Part shown: positions 1 through 6,061 of the stretch, piece after piece
How positions within the stretch are numbered: the first letter of the stretch is position 1
Layout: every line of letters starts with the position of its first letter
Assembly: GCA_012031475.1 (NCBI GenBank)
Contig: JAAUTJ010000298.1
Coordinates: forward strand, 1-6,317
Direction of reading: 5' to 3'
Length of the DNA: 6,317 nucleotides
Origin: Leptolyngbyaceae cyanobacterium SM1_3_5
Lineage (GTDB): Bacteria; Cyanobacteriota; Cyanobacteriia; Elainellales; Elainellaceae
Notes under the pieces: model-generated
Databases searched by the model: none
Told to the model about the DNA's origin: nothing
The model's input: only the letters and a program-made list of their open reading frames with translations
Program-made: the position numbers and the translations under genes

Positions 1-811
1 TGGCTCCACATACGTGAGCGTTTGATCGGCGTATTCGACTTCGGAAATCATCAGGCCAGCGATGAACGCGCCCATCTCGATCGACAAGCCCATCGCCTCG
101 GTCAGCAAGGCGATACACAAACACAGCGTCACCACGCCCAGCAGGAAGAGTTCGCGGCTTTCCGTCCGCGCCAGCATTCGCAGGAGCGAGGGGATCACCC
201 AGATTCCGACTGCGATCGCGCCTGCGGCCAGCAGTCCGGTTTTCAGCAGCGCCATTCCGACCGCCACGCCAATTTCGTCAGAGGGGCGATCGAGCGCGGG
301 CAGCACGGCCAGCATCAAGCCCAACGCCAAAATCCTGTACGACCAGAATGCCCAGCATGACGCGACCGTGCGGCGCTTCGGTTTCGTTGCGCTCCATCAG
401 GCACTTCAGCACGACTGCCGTTGAAGAGAGCGAGAGAATTGCGCCCAGAAACACGCCCTGTGGCGGGGACGTGACCCAGCCGATGCCGACTGCCGCCAAG
501 GTCGTGATCAAAATCGTTGAGAGAATTTGCAGGCCGCCGCCGCCCAGCGCGATCGCCTGTACTTTGCGTAACTCGCCCAGGGAAAACTCGACGCCCAAGG
601 CAAACAGCAAAAACGCCGCCCCAAACTGCGCCAGCGTTTCGACCTGCACCAGTTCTTTGACCAGTCCCAAGCCAGCAGGTCCAACAATCATGCCGCCGAC
701 GAGATAGCCCAGCAAAATCGGCTGCTTCAGTAAGGCGGCAATCAGCCCGCCGCCCGCCGCCGCTGCCAGCACCATCACCAAATCAACGATCAGTCTGAAA
801 TCTTCCTGCAC
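1..811 (-). CDS. KefB-type CPA2 cation:proton antiporter, N-terminal part, one frameshift, truncated by window edge
   Basis: This is an integral inner-membrane antiporter of the monovalent cation:proton antiporter-2 family, which exchanges K+ or Na+ for H+. The first 160 residues read in one frame and include family hallmarks: GYLVGGMIVGPAGLGLV near residues 35-50, LFALGVEFSLGELRKV near 68-84, and LSLSSTAVVLK near 126-136. At the AAAA run 329-332 one extra base shifts the frame. Dropping it turns VVQDFGVGLDAG into VVQDLALGLMLAVLPALDRP, and the new frame is open to base 1 (270 codons in all) with more membrane segments and the family-like GLSIEMGAFIAGLMISEVEY. The start is GTG at 809-811, with an in-frame stop just upstream and a Shine-Dalgarno 5 bases away. 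The rest of the transport domain and any TrkA-N domain lie outside the window. The ion specificity cannot be told. Family certain; frameshift probably an error. Confidence 0.9.
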
Positions 812-816
812 GAGTT

Positions 817-822
817 TCCCTT
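817..822 (-). promoter_or_regulatory. Ribosome binding site of the antiporter gene
   Basis: AAGGGA on the minus strand lies 5 bases before the GTG start at 809-811. A TAA stop in the same frame (821-823) overlaps it, so no earlier start is possible. This decides the GTG start over the later in-frame ATG at codon 13. Confidence 0.6.
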
Positions 823-853
823 AGTGGCGCTGCAAAAATTACGATTCTGAGAG

Positions 854-890
854 AAAGATTAAAAGTCTTAATCTAAAGTCTTTAATCTTT
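854..890. repeat. AT-rich inverted and direct repeat upstream of the antiporter gene (candidate operator)
   Basis: The 10-bp arms AAAGATTAAA (854-863) and TTTAATCTTT (881-890) are perfect inverse complements. Nested within is a second dyad, GATTAA (857-862) with TTAATC (868-873). On the minus strand the block also reads as about two tandem copies of a 13-14-base unit containing GATTAA and GACTTT. It lies 43-79 bases upstream of the GTG start, in the zone where a promoter and operator would be. No clean -35/-10 pair stands out. The regulator, if any, is unknown. Confidence 0.45.
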
Positions 891-938
891 AGCATACAGA
901 GTTTCCTCGATCGATGGAAACCCTTTGCAGGCGTTAGA

Positions 939-973
939 TCGGGTGTCGGGTGTCGGATATCGGGCGGCGGGTG
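939..973. repeat. Degenerate heptanucleotide tandem repeat, five units
   Basis: Five consecutive 7-base units are visible: TCGGGTG, TCGGGTG, TCGGATA, TCGGGCG and GCGGGTG. Short heptamer tandem repeats (STRR-type) in intergenic DNA are a known feature of filamentous cyanobacteria. It directly abuts the palindrome that follows. No coding role is seen; the frame that runs through it on the plus strand has no supporting features. Confidence 0.75.
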
Positions 974-1000
974 TAGAGACGCGAGATCTCGCGTCTCTAC
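973..1000. repeat. Perfect 28-bp palindrome overlapping the stop codon of the DUF1574-type gene
   Basis: The left arm GTAGAGACGCGAGA (973-986) is the exact inverse complement of 987-1000, with no spacer. The TAG stop of the minus-strand gene ends at 997 and lies inside this element. As RNA it would fold into a long GC-rich hairpin just after the stop. That could help end transcription or protect the 3' end, but no U-run follows on the minus strand. GTAGAGACGCGA-type palindromes recur as dispersed repeats in cyanobacterial genomes (from memory), so a mobile or repeat origin is as likely as a terminator. Confidence 0.8.
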
Positions 1001-3904
1001 GGACGGATGGCGTTGGGGACGGCCTGCGCCCAGGGGATCATCGGGTCTTGGGCGAGTCGCTGCGTGATTTCGTAGGCACCGTAGCGGTTGAGGTGGCTGG
1101 GGTCAGAAAAGTTGTCGTGTTGCGTCAGCCAGATTTGGCCGAGATCGCGGAAGATTAAATCCGACTGGTTGAGCGATCGCGCCGTCATGAATTCGCGAAA
1201 CTGCTGCTCGTACTGCGATCGCGTCGCGTCGAGATATTCATCCGTCAAGGGCAGATTCACGAAGACAACGGGAATTTGGCGATCGCGGGTGAATTGCAGC
1301 AGCGAATCGAGCGCGATCGACTGGCGACCTTGAAGCTGAAAATTCTCATAATCGCTGTCGTAGGCTCCCGCCACGCGAGCAAATTCCTGGTAGTACGTGA
1401 CCGGATTGAAGCGCAGGGCGATCGACAAGAAGCCGTCAACGTTGAGAACGCCCTGACTGGGGAGATTTTCCAGATCGGCAACGGGAGCAGGGGCGGCGGG
1501 CAAAATCGTTTTGGCGGCTGCTTGCAAGCGAGATTTCACTTCGTCGCGATCGCGGTGCGCGGCAGAAAAACCAGCCAGTCGATCGCTCAGCCAGCGATCG
1601 AGGTCTTGGTAGCCTTCACTCAGCCCGCTGCTGACCGAGGCGATCGCAGAATCGGAGCGCGATGCATCTGCGATCGGGGCGGACTCTTCAAGCTGGCGAT
1701 AGCCTTCCGAGGCGACCATGCCGTTGAACGTGACATCGACGTTGCCGCTGTTGAACGCTCTGGCTCCATCTGCCCAAATGATTAGGCGCGGCAGCTGATC
1801 GGTGGTGAGAATGCGCTGCATCAGCAGATCGATCACCTGCGCGGTTGCGCCGTTTAACCCCAGGTTGAAGATGCGGACGTTGGCATAGCCGGATGCGGCC
1901 AGCGATCGCTGCAAGGCCGAAGGGTCAATGCCCCGCAAAGCGCGAGAACTGCCGACAATCAGCACGTCGGGCGCTCCAAATTCCAGCATGTGCTGATGAT
2001 AGAGCGCCAGTTGTTCGTCAATTTGGCGGCTGTTGAACGTGGCGAACGGCGAAGCAGTCGCAATCGCGGCGGTGGCGGGAACTGACTGCGTGAAGCCATC
2101 CGAGGTAAAGGCTTGCTCGTCTCCGATCGATCGCCTGAGCGAAACGCCGCTGTAGGGCGTTGCTGCTGAGGGCGCAATCGAGACAGTCGGCACAGGTTCC
2201 GCCGCAGGCCGCAGCACTTGCCCAGTAGCCAATTCGTCTGCATCATCATCAGCAGTCCGGCCAAGCTCCACACCAAGGCGACGCGCCCTGGTTCGGGGTC
2301 GGTTCGGCTTCGTCAGCGGTAAACAGGGTCGTGCGCTGTAACAGCGTTTGCACTCGCTGGCCGAATCGATCGCGCAGTCGCGCCCAAGCCGTCTGCACAT
2401 CGTCCGCTGTCAGGTCAGGCCGCAGGATATGCGGATCAGGCCGAGCAATCAGGTCGCCCACGTAGGCATCGGTGGCGGCAAATTCCGGCGTGGCTTCGGG
2501 GACAAGTCGCGATCGATTCAGCGCTACACGTCCCCGCACAGCAGCAGGCGATCGCGGCGTGAAGTCTTCGCCCTCGCTCCACAAAGGCTGCTTCTGACCC
2601 GATCGCCTGCCGTAGACCCGCACTCCTTCAATGTTCGGCAGATTAAACGGCTTGAGAAAGCGAGTCACCATCGGCGCGACTTCCTGCTGATTCGGACAAA
2701 CAGGCGCATCGAGCATGACGTGCAGCAGTTCTTGTTTGGGCACAAGCTGGACGTGAATGCCGCCTGTGGCAAGCTGCTGATCAAAGGTCAGGATTCAGAA
2801 GGCGATTGAGCAGAAACGCGATCGTTCCCAGTCGCCTTTTTGCGCCAGCGTCCAAGCCGAATCTGCCAAGGCCGGATGTTCCTGAGCAGGCAGCTTCAGC
2901 ACTTCCATCCAGGCGGATTTTTCCTGATCGGCCACCAGGCCGTAGACCGCCGCTCGGTGCAGTCCTTGGGGGCCAAGCCGCTGCAAGAGCGGGGCGATCG
3001 CCTCGATCGTTTTCTCGCGATCGGGTGCTTTGGTTCCCGCCCGACAGCACAAATGCAGCGTCGAGTCAGTCAGCGTCGTGGTGTCAAGCTGGATGCCGCG
3101 ATCGGCCAGAGTGGGTTTCAGCAGGCGATCGATCGCGCCCGCATCGCCCCACCGTGCCCATTCGCGCAGCATTTCGGACTGCGGCGTCAGATCCACACGC
3201 AGCATCCAGTCGGGTTCGGCTTCGCCCCGGACTTGAATCAGCACGATCGCATCGCGATAATCTTGCAGATCCAGGCCGCGCAGCTTTTGGGCGATCGGTT
3301 CGCTAATCAGCGTCGGGTCGGGGCTGTAGTTCGCTTCGCAGACGATGCCCAGCCGCTTGAGCGGGGCAGATTGGGGCGATCGATTCGGGTAGGGAATCGA
3401 CTTCACCTTGACGCGCACCGCCACGCCCAAAGCGCTCAGGCTTTCGCTGAGATAGCGAGCAATGCCGTCGGGAGCGCCTCGTTGGGCGGCACTGCGATTC
3501 GACAGCATCAACTCGCCGCTCGGCACAACAGTAGCGCGGGGTGTGGGACGAGTCGATGGCTCGCGATCGAAGGTCGGCGGAGTCGGGGCGGGCGGCGGCG
3601 AATGCAGTTGCAGCGTACTGGTCCAATTGGGGCGCGACTGGCCGAGGGCACGACCGTAGACGATCGCCTGATACAGCGACGGGTCGGGCATCAGTTGGTT
3701 CAGGTCAATTTGTTCGAGGGCGGGAACCAGATGCGAAAGCACCGTTTCTTGATCGGGACAAGGTAATCCGTCACACAAGATATGCAGCGCATTTCCGCGC
3801 ACCTGAAATTTGACGCGCATCCCCCGCTGGGAAAGGACTTGCGCCAGCCAGTGCGCCAACTGAGATTTGTTTGCAGCCGGACGTGTTTCCACAGGATTTA
3901 ACAT
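997..3904 (-). CDS. DUF1574-type protein: four N-terminal modules, one membrane segment, SGNH-hydrolase-like domain; four frameshifts
   Basis: After correcting four one-base indels this is one gene of 970 codons. They are a lost base near 2824-2825, an extra A in 2783-2785, a lost base near 2290-2291 and a lost C in 2221-2223. Four related modules of about 90 residues (about 15-102, 148-242, 255-340, 361-450) share a G-x-V strand, a Pro-led helix and an AxVYG...PxW-like end. A membrane segment follows (about 541-562, VWSLAGLLMMMQTNWLLG). The C-terminal part has SGNH-fold marks: VLIVGSSRALRGIDP (Ser near 652), IFNLGLNGA near 680 and DPSHLN (Asp near 934, His near 937). This fits cyanobacterial DUF1574 proteins. 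An acyl-transfer or esterase role is inferred from the SGNH motifs only; the substrate is unknown. ATG at 3904 is preferred over TTG at 3934 because AAGG lies 7 bases upstream and the family-like sequence starts after it. Confidence 0.82.
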
Positions 3905-3911
3905 GCCAGTG

Positions 3912-3915
3912 CCTT
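3912..3915 (-). promoter_or_regulatory. Ribosome binding site of the DUF1574-type gene
   Basis: AAGG on the minus strand sits 7 bases before ATG 3902-3904. The alternative TTG start 30 bases upstream would add ten residues with no recognisable features. A weak promoter candidate farther up is TTGAAA (3967-3972) with TAAGAT (3947-3952), but the 14-base spacer is too short to trust. Confidence 0.5.
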
Positions 3916-4016
3916 GCGATCGAATCTGCAACAATTGCGTTGCATCATCTTATCGGAACTGGGGCATTTCAACGCGATCGCTTTTTTGGGATAACACAAT
4001 TTTGTGGCGCTGGTTT

Positions 4017-4060
4017 GCCAAAGCCAAGGACTTGATGTGAAGCAAGTTTGTCGGCTTGGC
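4017..4060. repeat. Bulged inverted repeat (potential hairpin)
   Basis: GCCAAAGCC pairs with GGCTTGGC through a single bulged A. Inside it ACTTG (4030-4034) pairs with CAAGT (4043-4047) around an 8-base loop. No T-run follows on either strand, so a classical intrinsic terminator is not supported. It could be leader structure for the minus-strand gene at 3904 or a decayed repeat. Confidence 0.4.
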
Positions 4061-4186
4061 GCGTTCAAACTCCGATCGTCATGCTGCTCAAATTTGATCG
4101 CTCTGATCTCTAAAGTTGATCTTGAAAGTGTGTTTCCAAAGCCTTACAGCAGTTCCCAAACAAACAAGGTATGTCCGGCTTTTGAG

Positions 4187-4210
4187 AACAAGGGGCTTAA
4201 GTCCCTTGTT
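4187..4210. repeat. 24-bp near-perfect palindrome, dispersed-repeat type
   Basis: Arms AACAAGGG and CCCTTGTT flank GCTTAAGT. The centre would also pair except for one G-T, so the whole 24 bases are nearly self-complementary. Similar ACAAGGGGCTTAAG palindromes are, from memory, scattered through filamentous cyanobacterial genomes. It lies downstream of the 429-aa gene and could act at that transcript's 3' end. Confidence 0.6.
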
Positions 4211-4271
4211 TGTACCCGCACTGGATCAAGAAGCGCTATGTCAGCCCTCCACCCCCACAAGTGCGCTTCAA

Positions 4272-4300
4272 AGTCCCCCACTGGTGAGGGATTTAGGGGG
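4272..4300. repeat. C5/G5 inverted repeat, dispersed-repeat remnant
   Basis: CCCCC (4275-4279) and GGGGG (4296-4300) flank ACTGGTGAGGGATTTA. The pattern AGTCCCCC...GGGATTTAGGGGG resembles a family of intergenic palindromic repeats common in cyanobacteria (from memory). It lies 45 bases after the stop of the 429-aa gene, on that gene's 3' side, and may be a hairpin in its 3' region. Confidence 0.5.
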
Positions 4301-4345
4301 CAAACCAAACCGTCAACGCAGCGACCAGAAGCTTTAAACCACGCC

Positions 4346-5636
4346 CTAGCGAACAAAGGACAAATCGATCGCGCCAAAGTGGGTACTCAGGGCAATGTTG
4401 GCGTGTTCCAGCGCCAGCACGAGCCACTGAACCGCTTCGCGGCTGTGGGCTTCGTAGTGGTTGAACAAAATCGACAGGCGGCGTTCCAGGTAGGGTTTGA
4501 CCTTGCGGCAGAGCAGGACAATTTTCAGCAGCAGTCCGGTTGTCAGGGTTGCACCCAAATTGGTAATCAGATCGAGGAAAACAAAATGCTGCGGACTTTG
4601 GGGACTTTCAACCACCAGGAAATTCAGCAGTTGGCTACAGGTTCGCACCAGCAAAAAGTCGTTAAGTCGCTGGTCGTTGCTGTGGCTGAGGCTGGTTTTG
4701 AGATGCGCGTGAAGCTGATTGTAAAAGGTGCGCTGGCCGTACTCGCGATCGACTGAAGCCGTAATGTACTCGTACAGATCATCTTTGAAGTGCCGAAATA
4801 GCGGTTCATCTCCGGTTTGCGCTAGTCCGGTTTGCGCCAGCCCAGTTTGTGCCAGGAAGGTGCAGGCCAAATCGCGATAGCTGTGCTTGCCTTGCACCTT
4901 GCCGACATAGTGCTGGACGGCCTGAGCCACTTCCTGTTCGTGCAGCAGCGTCGGATTAGAAACCGGGTGGATCGATCGCGAAACTGGGCAACAGCACAAG
5001 GCGCGACGAGATTTGCGATCGCCGCACCTGATAAGTAATGTATTGCGACAGGTCGATCTCAAACTGTCGCTGCCTCTGCGTCTGAATGCCTTTGACCGTA
5101 TGCTGCTGTTCTTGGGTGCAGTCTTCGCTGATCAGGCAGTGTTCGTACAGATACGGATAGCGGCGAATCAACGTGCCCAGCGGTCGCTTCATGTCGCCCA
5201 TGTCGGCGGCTTCCACAACTTGAGCGAGACGACGCAGGGTGAGATACTGCTCGGTTTCTCGAAACTGCTTGACCAGTTCGCGCAGTCGGCGCAAAGAGCG
5301 CGATCGCACGATCGTTTCCGGCTCAACTTTAAACAGCTTCACCAGTTGCGGAATCGCAAATTCCGATCGTGCCTGCCAGCGGTTAATCAAAATGTGGCAG
5401 CAGCGATTGAGAACATAGTGAAATTCAATTCCGGCCAGCGGCGAAGCCGTGACCTGCTCTAGCGCGGCACAAACGGCGGCGTCGGGATAGTCGATGCCTT
5501 CGATGAAGAGGGCTTGAAAGCGATCGATCATTTGGGCGGGCGTTTCATGCTCGATCCAGAAGAGCAAGTGATCATAGATTCGCTGCTCTTCTGGGCTGAT
5601 TTGTCGCTGGCTGCTGCCTGACCACACTGTCACCAC
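4346..5636 (-). CDS. Conserved cyanobacterial protein of unknown function, about 429 aa, one frameshift
   Basis: Two overlapping minus-strand frames (5636 to 4956 and 5062 to 4346) make one protein of 430 codons when one extra base is removed, most simply from the GGG run 4965-4967. That gives FAIDPPVSNPTLLHEQE across the join. The N-terminal half (IYDHLLFWIEHETPAQMIDRF, FHYVLNRCCHILINRWQ, SRSLRRLRELVKQF, EQYLTLRRLAQVV) resembles a soluble, helical, widely conserved cyanobacterial family with no known function. I see no signal peptide, catalytic motif or clear membrane anchor, although residues near VFLDLITNLGATLTTGLLLKIVLL (written in two parts: VFLDLITNLGA, TLTTGLLLKIVLL) are hydrophobic. 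A LAQTG triplet lies near residue 265. The GTG start at 5636 follows a strong AAGGAG; GTG at 5633 is possible. It diverges from murF. Confidence 0.8.
4812..4856 (-). repeat. In-frame 15-base tandem repeat encoding LAQTG three times
   Basis: Three consecutive 15-base units begin at 4812, 4827 and 4842. The first two differ at two bases and the third at a few more. They encode LAQTG-LAQTG-LAQTG inside the 429-aa protein. The 15-base period keeps the frame, which suggests recent slippage in a surface loop. A short-read or long-read assembly artefact is less likely because the units are not identical. Confidence 0.8.
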
Positions 5637-5644
5637 TGCTGGCG

Positions 5645-5650
5645 CTCCTT
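5645..5650 (-). promoter_or_regulatory. Strong ribosome binding site of the 429-aa gene
   Basis: AAGGAG on the minus strand is 8 bases before the GTG at 5634-5636. GTG also follows directly at 5631-5633 (spacing 11) and again at 5625-5627. The spacing favours the first, so the start is a non-ATG codon. Confidence 0.7.
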
Positions 5651-5688
5651 ATTTTGCTGCCGCTTTCAATTAAATACTTCGGACTGTC

Positions 5689-5740
5689 GTTCACAAGGCT
5701 GTGGACGTTCACAAAGCTGTGACGTGTTCACAAAGCTGCG
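5689..5740. repeat. Three 15-bp direct repeats, GTTCACAAAGCTGTG
   Basis: Copies at 5689-5703 (one change), 5707-5721 (reference) and 5726-5740 (one change) are spaced 18 and 19 bases apart. Each contains a TCACA-type half and a TGTG-type half, so adjoining copies create TGTGG-4-TCACA (5700-5713) and TGTGA-5-TCACA (5718-5732) arrangements. They are 53 to 104 bases upstream of the 429-aa gene, in its promoter zone. They may be operators or simply a short tandem repeat. Confidence 0.7.
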
Positions 5741-5750
5741 AGGCGTTTCA

Positions 5751-5776
5751 ACTGAAATTTAAGACTGAAATTTAAG
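5751..5776. repeat. Perfect 13-bp tandem duplication
   Basis: ACTGAAATTTAAG occurs twice back to back, at 5751-5763 and 5764-5776, with no mismatch. It sits next to the triplicated 15-bp repeats. The identity suggests recent duplication. Confidence 0.75.
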
Positions 5777-5831
5777 GTAGTGCCGCGATCGCCCATGTGT
5801 TTAATCCTACTGAGGCTACCTCGGTAATATT

Positions 5832-5847
5832 TGTGATTGAAATCACC
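5832..5847. promoter_or_regulatory. Candidate CRP-family operator
   Basis: TGTGA, six bases, TCACC fits the CRP/SyCRP1 consensus TGTGA-N6-TCACA at nine of ten conserved positions. The core GTGATT-GA-AATCAC is a perfect dyad. It lies between divergent genes, about 196 bases above the 429-aa gene start and 215 above murF, which is distant for a simple activator site. Occupancy is an inference from the motif only. Confidence 0.4.
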
Positions 5848-6061
5848 GTAGCGTTGAAGGTTCGATGAAGCAGTCAGGAATGCTACGGCCTGCTCGGTTG
5901 GGCTGCAACTTTTCCACAGCGCTAACTGAGGAAAGGGACGAATCGGGTAAGTCATGCTACCCGCTCACGTTGCATGATACGGTTAGCTCGTCACCTGTGA
6001 GTGATCCCTAGCATACAGTTTGCGATCGAATCTTTGTTACTGTGTTTAATTCGGCGTTGCT

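Larger units (their letters stand above)
3905..4345. other. Intergenic region between the DUF1574-type gene and the 429-aa gene
   Basis: These 441 bases hold no convincing gene. Open frames here are patchwork and read through palindromic repeats. From left to right the region contains the presumed leader of the DUF1574-type gene (3905-4000), a bulged hairpin (4017-4060), plain sequence to about 4180, and two palindromic repeat remnants (4187-4210 and 4275-4300). The repeats and the length argue against co-transcription of the two flanking minus-strand genes. Confidence 0.6.
5637..6061. other. Divergent intergenic region between the 429-aa gene and murF
   Basis: About 425 bases separate the divergent starts. 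The left part (5689-5776) is repeat-rich. The middle holds a short hairpin (ACTGAGG 5809-5815 with CCTCGGT 5819-5825, one G-T pair) and a CRP-like dyad (5832-5847). The right part has CGGGTA (5944-5949) pairing with TACCCG (5958-5963). A 75-codon open frame runs on the minus strand from 5955 to 5728, but it crosses the dyad and both repeats, so I do not call it a gene. Base composition is more AT-rich than the coding parts. Promoters of both flanking genes should be here, but no clear -35/-10 pair is visible. Confidence 0.5.

Noticed and set aside
329..332. Programmed frameshifting in the antiporter
   Set aside because: AAAA alone is a weak slippery run, no structure or conserved alternative product is evident, and seven other indels in the window suggest error.
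22..707. Plus-strand open frames over the antiporter gene
   Set aside because: They are antisense shadows of a strongly recognisable membrane transporter.
1276..1785. 169-codon plus-strand open frame
   Set aside because: It is antisense to the SGNH-like domain whose catalytic motifs are clear on the minus strand.
2840..3766. 308-codon plus-strand open frame
   Set aside because: It is antisense to the DUF1574-type modules; high GC suppresses stop codons there. Composition is rich in R, Q and H with no motif.
4116..4337. 73-codon plus-strand open frame
   Set aside because: It translates through both palindromic repeats (TRGLSPLFVP is the usual false translation of such an element).
4004..4756. 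250-codon plus-strand open frame
   Set aside because: It starts in repeat-bearing intergenic DNA and continues antisense to the well-supported 429-aa gene; the protein looks like shadow coding.
5921..5950. RNase P RNA-like core (GAGGAAAG followed by GGG)
   Set aside because: Only the short GAGGAAAG string matches; the following conserved bases and the 3' partner regions are missing.
5728..5955. 75-codon minus-strand open frame as a small gene
   Set aside because: It has no good Shine-Dalgarno, ends inside tandem repeats, crosses the CRP-like dyad and resembles no family I know. It could be real only if conserved in relatives.
890..6018. TAGCATACAG found in two intergenic regions (890-899 and 6009-6018)
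   Set aside because: A ten-base match between two AT-rich spacers may be chance, and the copies sit differently relative to the genes.
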